From NCBI GenBank assembly GCA_903928755.1, contig CAIYSH010000370.1, forward strand, positions 1-7,634: a stretch of 7,634 nt of DNA, read 5' to 3'. Each line of letters begins with the position of its first letter. Positions within the stretch are counted from its first letter, which is position 1. Source of the stretch: an uncultured Alphaproteobacteria bacterium (GTDB lineage: Bacteria; Pseudomonadota; Alphaproteobacteria; Caulobacterales; Caulobacteraceae). The notes beneath the pieces are model-generated. The model saw nothing but the letters and a program-made list of their open reading frames with translations, was not told the origin of the DNA and ran no database searches. Shown here one piece after another: positions 1 through 5,931 of the stretch. Position numbers and translations under genes: made by a program.

Positions 1-90
1 CCCACCCGAGGTCTGGACCGCATGGGCCAGCAAGGCTCCCGCCAGGACCAGCAGGACCCCAAGGCCAAACAGGCCAAATCGCAACTTCAT
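1..90 (-). CDS. 5' end of a gene for an exported protein (signal peptide only, cut by window edge)
   Basis: Reading leftward from an ATG at 90-88 gives 30 codons open to the window edge. The peptide starts MKLRFGLFGLGVLLVLAG and continues into ALLAHA. This is a textbook Sec signal peptide: a short basic start (K2, R4), a hydrophobic core at about residues 5-21 and an AHA signal peptidase I site, with the mature chain probably beginning at V25. A strong Shine-Dalgarno GGAGG lies five bases before the ATG on the minus strand (96-100), which supports this start. The gene is divergent from ptsP. The residues after the cleavage site (VQTSGG) faintly recall exported alpha/beta hydrolases, but 30 residues cannot decide this, so the product is left as unknown secreted or periplasmic protein. 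Confidence 0.75.
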   Translation of the reverse strand, partial: MKLRFGLFGLGVLLVLAGALLAHAVQTSGG

Positions 91-278
91 GGCACCCTCC
101 CGCGTCTTCATTGGTCCGACTATGACGGGTCCTGCGGTCGGGGTGCAAAGACTTTCACCTTGTGCCGTACCCGGGTTTGCTCAGCTGTTTACGAAATCTG
201 CTGTAAATCCTTTCTTTTCCGCCTCCGCCTGCGTGATCAAACCTGCTAAACCTGCAATCAGGAGAGGAGACCCCGATC
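91..278. promoter_or_regulatory. Divergent intergenic region before ptsP
   Basis: These 188 bases separate two divergent genes and must carry both sets of expression signals. What can be seen is a Shine-Dalgarno for each side: one on the minus strand at 96-100, and a purine run GGAGAGGAGA at 261-270 for ptsP. A GCTAAACC at 245-252 resembles the Caulobacter housekeeping -10 element, but no matching -35 stands at a proper distance, so no promoter is assigned. The stretch around 185-220 is more AT-rich than its surroundings and contains two similar words (GCTGTTTA and GCTGTAAA). No open frame here looks like a gene. Confidence 0.4.
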
Positions 279-2546
279 TTGACGCCGTCACCCACCGCAG
301 GAATTCGCGGTCAACGCAGCCTGTTGAGGCAGATCCGCGAGGCGCTGGCCTCTGGCGGCCCGGCCCAGGCGCGTCTGGACATGGTGGTGCGCATCATAGC
401 CCAGTCCATGGTTGCGGAGGTCTGCTCGCTCTACATGCGCCGGGCCATAGGCGACATGGAACTCTTCGCCACCCAGGGCCTGGACCCTAACGCCGTTCAC
501 GTGACCCGGATGAAGCCCGGTGAAGGCCTGGTGGGCGAGATCATGCGGCTGGGCCGCCCCCTGAACCTGTCTGACGCCCCCAACCATCCCGCCTTCTCCT
601 ATCGACCGGAAACCGGCGAAGATCCCTTCCACGCCTTCATGGGCGTGCCGCTTCTGCGGGGCGGGCGGGCGATCGGGGTCCTGGTTGTGCAGAACCGGAC
701 AGAGCGCGTCTATTCCGACGACGATGTCGAGGACCTGCAGATCGTCGCCATGGTGCTGGCCGAGATGGTGGTCGGGGGTGAAATCGCCCAGGCCGGGCCC
801 CTGAGCGGCATTGATCTGGTCCCGCAAAAGCCGGAGCGCCTGAAAGGGGCCCGGTTTGCAGATGGTCTGGCGCTGGGCGTCGCGGTCCTGCATGAACCCC
901 CCGTCGCACCGTCACAATTGCTGGCCGATGATGTCGGCGCTGAAGACGCCCGGCTGAAGACGGCCATTTCCGAGCTCCAGGCCCAGATCGACTTCATGCT
1001 GGAAGGTCAGCACGGCCTTGTGGAAGCCAGCTATGAAGTGCTGGAAACCTACCGCATGTTTGCCCACGACCGGGGCTGGAACCGCAGTCTGGAAGATGCC
1101 GTCCGCAATGGTCTGACGGCAGAGGCTGCCGTGGAACGTGTGCGTTCAGAACACAGGGCAAGGCTTGGCCAGGCCAGGGATCCCTACCTGCGCGAACGCC
1201 TGCATGACTTTGAGGATCTTGCTGACCGGCTCCTGCGGCACCTGTCCGGTGATGGTGCCAGGAAGCGGGAGCTCCCGGAAAACGCAATCCTGATTGCCCG
1301 CAACCTCGGTCCTGCCGACCTGCTGGAATACGACCGGACCCGGCTGAAGGGCCTTCTGCTGGAAGAAGGATCGGCCGCCAGTCATGCGGCCATTGTTGCC
1401 AGGGCCCTCGATATTCCCTGCGTCGGTCGACTGGCAGGCCTGAGGGACCGGGTTTCCGAGAACGACCAGGTCATCGTCGATGCTGAAACGGGCGAGGCCT
1501 ATCTGCGCCCCCGCCCGGACGTCATCAAGGCCCTTCAGGCGCGGATCGAAGTCCGGCAGCAAAGGCGGGCAGAATTCGCCAAGCTGCGGGATACGCCCGC
1601 CTTCACCCGCGATGGCGCGAAGGTCAGCCTGCTCATGAATGCGGGACTGGATGTGGACCTCGACATACTTGACCAGACCGGCGCGGAAGGCATCGGGCTG
1701 TTCCGGACTGAGTTCCAGTTCATGGTTGCCGAGGAAATGCCAAGGCTGAACGCCCAGGCGGCCCTATACGAGCGGGTCATGGACGCAGCAGGGGATCGCC
1801 CGGTGACCTTCCGGACACTTGATCTCGGCGGCGACAAGGTGCTGCCCTATCTGGAGGCGGAACGGGAGGACAATCCCGCCCTCGGCTGGCGCGCCATCCG
1901 CATGGGCCTCGACCGGCCCGCCCTGCTGCGTCTGCAGCTCCGCGCCCTGATAGCGGCCTCCAAAGGCCGGGCCCTGAAGATCATGTTTCCCCTGGTGGCC
2001 AGTGTGGACGAGTTCCGCGCCGCCCGGGCCCTTGTGGATCACGAGGTGGCCTGGGCCCAGAAGCGCGGTCGGCCTGCGCCCGTCCGGCTGGATGTGGGGG
2101 CCATGATCGAAGCCCCGTCCCTGGTCTGGCACCTGGATGCCCTGCTGCCCATGACCGACTTTGTCAGCGTCGGAACCAATGATCTGATGCAGTACATGTT
2201 CGCTGCAGACCGGGGAAATCCCCGGGTGTCGGATCGCTATGACTTTCTCTCGCCGCCAGCCCTGCGTGCCCTGGAGACCATCCAGAAGGCCTGCGCGGAA
2301 ACCGGAACACCGGTCTCAGTCTGCGGGGAAATGGCCGGCCGCCCCCTGGAGGCATTTGTTCTGGTCGCCCTGGGGTTCGAGGCCCTGTCCATGCCGCCAG
2401 CCGGCATTGGCCCCGTCAAACAGATGGTCTTGTCCTGCGATCGTGAGGCAGCCCATCGCGGCGTAAAGGCCCTGCTGCGCAGCACGGCGGGCTCGATCCG
2501 CAATGAAGTCGAAACCCTCGCCCGCAAACTCTACCTCGCCATCTAG
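279..2546 (+). CDS. ptsP: Phosphoenolpyruvate-protein phosphotransferase PtsP (enzyme I-Ntr) with GAF domain
   Basis: This 755-residue protein is enzyme I of the nitrogen phosphotransferase system. It autophosphorylates from PEP and passes phosphate to HPr/NPr and on to EIIA-Ntr in the cytoplasm. A GAF domain fills about residues 30-165 (PGEGLVGEI, FMGVPLL). The PEP-utiliser N-terminal region is about 185-310. The swivelling domain holds the phospho-acceptor His369 in EEGSAASHAAIVAR. The PEP-binding barrel (about 440-735) has GIGLFRTEF (Arg476), DVGAMIEAPS (Glu611), VGTNDLMQY (Asn634, Asp635) and the catalytic Cys682 in VCGEMAG. The start is TTG, chosen because a purine-rich ribosome site lies eight bases upstream and the next in-frame ATG would cut into the GAF domain. 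In Caulobacter this family is reported to sense glutamine through GAF and to influence SpoT and (p)ppGpp. Length and motifs are complete for the family. Confidence 0.95.
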   Translation: MTPSPTAGIRGQRSLLRQIREALASGGPAQARLDMVVRIIAQSMVAEVCSLYMRRAIGDMELFATQGLDPNAVHVTRMKPGEGLVGEIMRLGRPLNLSDAPNHPAFSYRPETGEDPFHAFMGVPLLRGGRAIGVLVVQNRTERVYSDDDVEDLQIVAMVLAEMVVGGEIAQAGPLSGIDLVPQKPERLKGARFADGLALGVAVLHEPPVAPSQLLADDVGAEDARLKTAISELQAQIDFMLEGQHGLVEASYEVLETYRMFAHDRGWNRSLEDAVRNGLTAEAAVERVRSEHRARLGQARDPYLRERLHDFEDLADRLLRHLSGDGARKRELPENAILIARNLGPADLLEYDRTRLKGLLLEEGSAASHAAIVARALDIPCVGRLAGLRDRVSENDQVIVDAETGEAYLRPRPDVIKALQARIEVRQQRRAEFAKLRDTPAFTRDGAKVSLLMNAGLDVDLDILDQTGAEGIGLFRTEFQFMVAEEMPRLNAQAALYERVMDAAGDRPVTFRTLDLGGDKVLPYLEAEREDNPALGWRAIRMGLDRPALLRLQLRALIAASKGRALKIMFPLVASVDEFRAARALVDHEVAWAQKRGRPAPVRLDVGAMIEAPSLVWHLDALLPMTDFVSVGTNDLMQYMFAADRGNPRVSDRYDFLSPPALRALETIQKACAETGTPVSVCGEMAGRPLEAFVLVALGFEALSMPPAGIGPVKQMVLSCDREAAHRGVKALLRSTAGSIRNEVETLARKLYLAI

Positions 2547-3474
2547 CGCCGCCGTGTTGAACAGTCCCGGGACAGATACCCACGCCGACCCCAGTCTGAT
2601 GACCGGCCCCAATGTGGGCGCGGCGCTGAAGGCCGTCCGGATCTCAAGGGGCCTTTCCCTGGAGCAGATGGCAGAGACCACCCGGGTCAGGCTGGCCTAT
2701 CTGACCGCCATTGAAACCTTCAGCCTCGATCAATTGCCGTCACGGCCCTTCACCATTGGCTATATCCGGGCCTATGCACAGGCCCTTGGCCTGGATGGGC
2801 AGATGGCCGTTGAACGCTTCCGGGCGGACAGCCCCCTTTTGAATGATGGTCTTGCATCGCCAATCGGGGTCGACAATTCCGAGCCCGGTCTCGGGGCGAT
2901 CACGATCGGAGCCATGATTGTCGTCGCGGGCATTATCGCCTGGAATGTTGCCCAGCGCACCGCCATGGAGGAGGCCCCCCCCCTGCCCTCAGCGTCGGCC
3001 AGTGCGATCGCAAGGGCCACGCCTATCCAGACCAAGGGCTATGTCGAACTGGGTGAGCCCCTGCCGGCACCCGCAGAGTCTACAGCCCCGGCCCCCTATG
3101 AGACCCCGGGCCTGGCCAAGGCCATGAGCGGTGTTGAGTCCACTGAGACCGATCCCACGGCCGGAGATCCTGGACTCCCGCCCATGCCTGCCCGATTCAA
3201 TACCCGCAGCGATGTCCTCGGCGCGTCGGCCTCGGAATCAGAGGTCATTTTACAGGCCAGGAAATCAGCTTCCCTGATCGTCCGCGGATCCGATGGATCA
3301 ACCTATTTCGCCCGGCAACTGTCGACCGGACAGGCTTATCGTGTCCCCAATATTCCAGGGCTGACCATCGAAGTCTTTGATGCCGGAGCCCTGCAGATCT
3401 TTGTTGCGGGCGAAAGCCGCGGAGCCGTTCCCGTCGGCAGGAGCTCACTGACGCAGCTGTTACCCAGTCCCTAG
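2503..3474 (+). CDS. rodZ: RodZ-like helix-turn-helix membrane protein (DUF4115 type)
   Basis: The 323-residue protein has the RodZ layout. A cytoplasmic helix-turn-helix spans about residues 37-107 (LSLEQMAETTRVRLAYLTAI, then FTIGYIRAYAQALGLD). One transmembrane helix lies at about 130-149 (IGAMIVVAGIIAWNVA). A Pro/Ala/Ser/Thr-rich linker covers about 155-245, and a beta-rich periplasmic domain of DUF4115 type about 248-310. RodZ links MreB filaments to the cell-wall elongation machinery. The neighbour ispG supports this, since rodZ and ispG are also adjacent in E. coli. Many alphaproteobacteria have several such proteins, so this may be a paralogue rather than the main RodZ. The start at 2503 overlaps ptsP by 44 bases and has no clear ribosome site. 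GTG 2554, TTG 2557 and ATG 2599 are alternatives, the last starting about four residues before the HTH. Translation is probably coupled to ptsP. Confidence 0.75.
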   Translation: MKSKPSPANSTSPSSAAVLNSPGTDTHADPSLMTGPNVGAALKAVRISRGLSLEQMAETTRVRLAYLTAIETFSLDQLPSRPFTIGYIRAYAQALGLDGQMAVERFRADSPLLNDGLASPIGVDNSEPGLGAITIGAMIVVAGIIAWNVAQRTAMEEAPPLPSASASAIARATPIQTKGYVELGEPLPAPAESTAPAPYETPGLAKAMSGVESTETDPTAGDPGLPPMPARFNTRSDVLGASASESEVILQARKSASLIVRGSDGSTYFARQLSTGQAYRVPNIPGLTIEVFDAGALQIFVAGESRGAVPVGRSSLTQLLPSP

Positions 3475-3587
3475 AGCCTCTGCCCTTTGAACGGAAACGC
3501 ATCAAGGTCGGGAAAAGGCCCTTATTCAAAAGGTTAGAGCATGTTTCGATTGGATAGCCAGTTCCCACCTGTCGGAACATGCTCTAG
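3475..3587 (+). other. rodZ-ispG intergenic gap
   Basis: This 113-base gap holds an imperfect inverted pair, CCTTTGAA (3484-3491) with TTCAAAAGG (3525-3533), and then the hairpin repeat at 3535-3586. No T-run follows either structure, so neither looks like an intrinsic terminator. No Shine-Dalgarno is visible before ispG, because the hairpin occupies the place where one should be. Confidence 0.5.
3535..3586. repeat. Palindromic hairpin repeat, probably a dispersed intergenic element
   Basis: Two 15-base arms, TAGAGCATGTTTCGA at 3535-3549 and TCGGAACATGCTCTA at 3572-3586, are reverse complements except for one position. In RNA that position makes a U-G pair, so the stem is continuous. The 22-base centre can form a smaller TGG/CCA hairpin at 3551-3560. 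Short intergenic palindromes with outer arms like AGAGCATG...CATGCTCT are, from memory, numerous in alphaproteobacterial genomes, so this is likely one copy of such a family. The copy number cannot be seen from a single window. Confidence 0.7.
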
Positions 3588-4718
3588 ATGGCATCGATCA
3601 TGAGCACCCAAGATCATACCCAGTTGCGCCCCTGGCGGACCATTGAACGGCGGCTCTCTCGCAAGATCCGTGTCGGCAATGTCGAGGTCGGCGGCGACGC
3701 CCCCATCACCGTTCAGTCCATGACCAACACACTGACATCGGATGCCGGTGCGACGATTGACCAGATCCGTCAGCTTGAGGAGGCCGGGGCCGACATAGTC
3801 CGGGTCTCCTGTCCCGATGAGGCGTCGACCGCGGCCCTGCCGACCATCGTCAAGGCCTCCAAGGTTCCGATCGTTGCGGACATACATTTTCATTACAAGC
3901 GGGGCATTGAAGCCGCCAAGGCGGGCGCGGCCTGTCTCCGCATCAATCCGGGGAATATCGGCCGGCCGGATCGGGTTCGGGATGTCATCCAGGCGGCGCG
4001 TGACCATGGATGTTCCATGCGGATCGGCGTCAACGCCGGGTCACTGGAACCTCACCTGCTGGAAAAATACGGAGAGCCATGCCCGCAGGCCATGGTCGAA
4101 AGCGCCCTGGATCACGCGCGCATCCTGCAGGATCACGACTTTCACGAATTCAAGATCAGCGTGAAGGCGTCGGACATCTTCATGACCGTAGCAGCCTATC
4201 AGATGCTGGCTGAGGCCATTGACTGCCCCCTGCATGTGGGGGTGACCGAGGCTGGGGGCACCCGGGTTGGAACCGTGAAATCCTCCATCGGCATGGGTAA
4301 CCTGCTCTGGGCGGGCATTGGCGACACCATCCGGGTCAGCCTGGCTGCGGACCCTGTGGAGGAAATCAAGGTCGGCTTCGACATGCTGAAGGCACTTGGC
4401 CTGCGCCATCGCGGCGTCAACATCATTGCCTGCCCCTCCTGTGCCCGTCAGGGTTTCAATGTCATCCAGACCGTAGAGGCCCTCGAACAGAGACTGGCCC
4501 ATATCGCCACTCCCATGAGCCTTTCAATTATCGGTTGTGTCGTGAATGGTCCTGGCGAGGCCCTCATGACCGATGTCGGCTTCACCGGCGGGGGCAAGGG
4601 CTCCGGCATGGTCTATCTGGCCGGCAAGCCGGATCACAAGATGGACAATGACCGCATGGTCGACCACATCGTGGAACTCGTAGAGGCGAGGGCCAGGGAA
4701 CTTTCGGTCCCGTCATAG
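3588..4718 (+). CDS. ispG: IspG (GcpE), 4-hydroxy-3-methylbut-2-enyl diphosphate synthase
   Basis: The protein (376 residues from this start; E. coli has 372) catalyses the penultimate step of the MEP isoprenoid pathway. It reductively converts MEcPP to HMBPP with a [4Fe-4S] cluster in the cytoplasm. The barrel domain shows family blocks QSMTNT, VADIHFHYKRG, LRINPGNIG, RIGVNAGSLE, HVGVTEAGGTR and SSIGMGNLLWAGIGDTIRVS. The cluster ligands are Cys282 and Cys285 (ACPSCARQGF) and Cys317 (IIGCVVNGPGEA), with Glu324 as the fourth ligand. These sit 12 residues after E. coli Cys270, Cys273, Cys305 and Glu312, so nothing is missing. ATG 3588 and ATG 3600 are both possible starts. Neither has a visible ribosome site, and the repeat arm ends one base before the first. 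The gene lies downstream of the RodZ-like gene in the same direction. Confidence 0.96.
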   Translation: MASIMSTQDHTQLRPWRTIERRLSRKIRVGNVEVGGDAPITVQSMTNTLTSDAGATIDQIRQLEEAGADIVRVSCPDEASTAALPTIVKASKVPIVADIHFHYKRGIEAAKAGAACLRINPGNIGRPDRVRDVIQAARDHGCSMRIGVNAGSLEPHLLEKYGEPCPQAMVESALDHARILQDHDFHEFKISVKASDIFMTVAAYQMLAEAIDCPLHVGVTEAGGTRVGTVKSSIGMGNLLWAGIGDTIRVSLAADPVEEIKVGFDMLKALGLRHRGVNIIACPSCARQGFNVIQTVEALEQRLAHIATPMSLSIIGCVVNGPGEALMTDVGFTGGGKGSGMVYLAGKPDHKMDNDRMVDHIVELVEARARELSVPS

Positions 4719-4722
4719 GTGT

Positions 4723-4749
4723 GTGACGCAAAAATGACGGGGGCGTCAC
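4723..4749. repeat. Short inverted repeat after ispG
   Basis: GTGACGC (4723-4729) and GCGTCAC (4743-4749) are perfect inverted repeats around 13 bases that contain another TGACG. There is no T-run after it, so it is a poor intrinsic terminator. It could be an operator or a weak RNA hairpin between ispG and the next gene. Confidence 0.35.
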
Positions 4750-4752
4750 CCC

Positions 4753-4781
4753 TTGCGGAACACGCCCGAGATTGCTTAGGT
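4753..4781 (+). promoter_or_regulatory. Possible promoter of the 97-residue protein gene
   Basis: TTGCGG at 4753-4758 and GCTTAGGT at 4774-4781 are 15 bases apart. They loosely resemble the -35 and -10 elements of alphaproteobacterial housekeeping promoters. They lie just before the ribosome site at 4797-4801. The match is partial and is given as a suggestion only. Confidence 0.3.
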
Positions 4782-4806
4782 GCGCGCCTCAATCACGGAG
4801 GACACA

Positions 4807-5100
4807 ATGTCCGCAGACGGTAACTGGAAGATCACCATCAATTCGCCCATGGGCGCCCAAACCATCGAAGCCACCCTGACCACCAGCGGCGACACCTTCA
4901 CGGGTTCGACCAAGGGTCCGATGGGCGAGCAGTCCGTTGAAGGCAAGGTCGACGGCGACAACCTGACCTGGTCAGCTGCCATCACCTCACCCATGCCCAT
5001 GACGCTGGAATTCTCCGCCACCGTCAGCGGCGACACCATGAGCGGCAATGTGAAGCTGGGGGCCTTCGGTTCGGCTCCGCTTTCGGGCGTGCGCATTTAA
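4807..5100 (+). CDS. Small beta-rich protein of unknown function (97 residues)
   Basis: The start is ATG 4807, with a perfect GGAGG five bases upstream; a GTG at 4780 in the same frame has no such site. The protein has no signal peptide, membrane helix or cysteine and should be cytosolic. It is rich in Gly, Ser, Thr and alternating hydrophobic residues, as in an antiparallel beta sheet or small barrel. The words SPM, ATLTTSGDTFTGS and then SPM, ATVSGDTMSGN show an internal repeat of about 60 residues offset. Similar short proteins and domains (GxW...SPMG...GDxxxG...VKLGAFG) seem to be common in Caulobacterales and Sphingomonadales, sometimes attached to larger enzymes. I recognise the type but know no function. 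The gene probably forms its own transcription unit, with a possible promoter before it and a terminator after it. Confidence 0.85.
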   Translation: MSADGNWKITINSPMGAQTIEATLTTSGDTFTGSTKGPMGEQSVEGKVDGDNLTWSAAITSPMPMTLEFSATVSGDTMSGNVKLGAFGSAPLSGVRI

Positions 5101-5128
5101 GCCATAGGCTCAAAAGCGCGGATACACG

Positions 5129-5168
5129 CGGCGGGTTGATCTGAAAGGGTCAGCCCGCCGTTTTCGTT
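5129..5168 (+). terminator. Rho-independent terminator of the 97-residue protein gene
   Basis: CGGCGGGTTGA (5129-5139) pairs with TCAGCCCGCCG (5150-5160) over 11 positions with one G-U pair, and can extend two pairs further inward. TTTT follows directly at 5161-5164, then CGTT. It lies about 30 bases after the stop codon at 5100. On the minus strand no T-run is adjacent, so it should act mainly on rightward transcription, although it also lies between two convergent genes. Confidence 0.85.
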
Positions 5169-5205
5169 CCAGATGCCCCCTGAAGCCTGGAGCCCAGTTC
5201 GGCTT

Positions 5206-5601
5206 TCAGTCCCTCGGTCGCGTTCGCCTTACCATGGGGGGTGTCCCGGCAAGACCGATAACACGACCACGCCACGCTCGCCCCGCCCTCAGAAAAGCCT
5301 CGGCTTCTGCGGTCAGTGCCCAGCGATTTCTGCCCGGCCCGAAGGCGGGACGGAACAGGAGTTGGGATGTGGTTGTCAGTGATTCCGGGCATGAATGGGC
5401 TTCAAACACAGCCACGGCCCTGGCGCGCAAGGCATTGTCCACCGGTGCTGCCCTGTTCTCGCCAAGGGCAGCCATGACATCTTCCCGCGGCGCATTGCCG
5501 CCCAGACGGAGCAGGACTTCGCAGATTTCTGCAACCAGTGGATCCATCTGCAGCGGCCGTCGGCGTGGACGTCTGTTCTGGGGATCGAGAATCGAAGGCA
5601 T
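5206..5601 (-). CDS. Hypothetical protein, possibly winged-helix-like (131 residues)
   Basis: The leftward frame from ATG 5601 gives 131 residues. A basic start (NRRPRRR) is followed by a helical segment (MDPLVAEICEVLLRLGGNAP, then REDVMAALGEN), a second helix (VDNALRARAVAVFEAHS), and a strand-like part that ends RNRWALTAEAEAFLRAG. A helix pair ending in a W-x-LTxEG-like segment recalls small winged-helix domains, but I cannot name a family. The tail is Arg-rich. The frame stays open upstream to 5745, where only a TTG without a ribosome site is available, so ATG 5601 is preferred; ATG 5547 is a second choice. No good Shine-Dalgarno precedes any of these. The frame on the opposite strand (5234-5617) has no protein-like pattern, which favours this one. 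It converges on the preceding terminator. Confidence 0.6.
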   Translation of the reverse strand: MPSILDPQNRRPRRRPLQMDPLVAEICEVLLRLGGNAPREDVMAALGENRAAPVDNALRARAVAVFEAHSCPESLTTTSQLLFRPAFGPGRNRWALTAEAEAFLRAGRAWRGRVIGLAGTPPMVRRTRPRD

Positions 5602-5830
5602 GCCGCGGACCCTATGACCGTCTGCCTGCGTGTAAAACCCTCTACGCCCCTGCCGCGAGTGGGATTCACCCCGCAAATGAAGAACGGTTCGGAATGACCG
5701 GCCGCCCGCAGCCTTCTTTTGCAAGGCCTGCCTGATCAATGGCAACGGAAACCCAGAACCAAGGCTTACCCGTCATGGGGTATGCCGCCTGATCCGGCCG
5801 GCGCACTGCGATCTGGTTCCCCGGGCTTTA

Positions 5831-5849
5831 CCCGACAGTAACCCCGACA
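5831..5849. repeat. Heptamer direct repeat, 12-base period
   Basis: CCCGACA occurs at 5831-5837 and again at 5843-5849. The two copies start 12 bases apart, so they lie roughly on the same face of the helix. They stand about 85-100 bases before the H-NOX start codon. This spacing suits a tandem half-site for a regulator, but no known site is recognised. Confidence 0.35.
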
Positions 5850-5862
5850 AGCCTAACTGACC

Positions 5863-5903
5863 TGGCGTCGCTGCGAGGTCCCGAACTTACGCCACCTCAG
5901 CAG
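5863..5903 (+). promoter_or_regulatory. Interlocked inverted repeats (possible pseudoknot) in the H-NOX leader
   Basis: TGGCGT (5863-5868) is complementary to ACGCCA (5889-5894). CTGCGAGGT (5871-5879) is complementary to ACCTC plus GCAG (5894-5903), with a single bulged A at 5899. The right arm of the first stem lies inside the loop of the second and shares one base with it. The two stems can therefore form an H-type pseudoknot or be alternatives. They end about 14 bases before the ribosome site of the H-NOX gene. Whether this DNA is transcribed is unknown. Confidence 0.35.
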
Positions 5904-5916
5904 GCCGGTCACAGTC

Positions 5917-5923
5917 GAGAGGG
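5917..5923 (+). promoter_or_regulatory. Ribosome binding site of the H-NOX gene
   Basis: GAGAGGG lies eight bases before ATG 5932 and fixes this as the start. The protein then begins MYGMV, close to the MYG or MKG opening typical of H-NOX proteins. Confidence 0.7.
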
Positions 5924-5931
5924 CAGATTCA

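Larger units (their letters stand above)
5602..5931. other. 330-base region without a gene before the H-NOX gene
   Basis: This region separates the leftward hypothetical gene from the rightward H-NOX gene, so it should hold the start signals of both. I see no convincing coding frame, tRNA or known riboswitch core. It contains a heptamer direct repeat at 5831-5849, an inverted-repeat cluster at 5863-5903 and the H-NOX ribosome site at 5917-5923. No FNR/Dnr-type box (TTGAT-N4-ATCAA) was found. Promoter elements could not be assigned with confidence. Confidence 0.5.

Noticed and set aside
89..490. Rightward frame of 133 codons at the start of ptsP
   Set aside because: It overlaps the ptsP GAF region in another frame, is rich in Arg, Pro and Gly without pattern, and its ATG lies on the start of the divergent exported-protein gene.
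288..2681. Long leftward open frames opposite ptsP (for example 288-893, 1146-1562, 1764-2132)
   Set aside because: These are antisense shadows of a GC-rich gene with full family motifs; their translations show no domain pattern.
4723..4749. Inverted repeat after ispG as an intrinsic terminator
   Set aside because: The stem is only 7 bp with a 13-base loop and no T-run follows, so it is listed only as a short repeat.
5234..5617. Rightward frame of 127 codons opposite the leftward hypothetical gene
   Set aside because: Its translation is rich in Arg, Ser and Ala without hydrophobic patterning, whereas the leftward frame shows regular helices and a plausible C-terminal domain.
5602..5931. Cobalamin, SAM-II or cyclic-di-GMP riboswitch, or SRP RNA, in the gene-free region
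   Set aside because: None of the conserved core words of these RNAs was found on either strand by eye; only generic inverted repeats are present.
5602..5931. FNR/Dnr-type NO-responsive box upstream of the H-NOX gene
   Set aside because: No TTGAT-N4-ATCAA-like palindrome was found; TGATCAA near 5733 lacks the left half-site.
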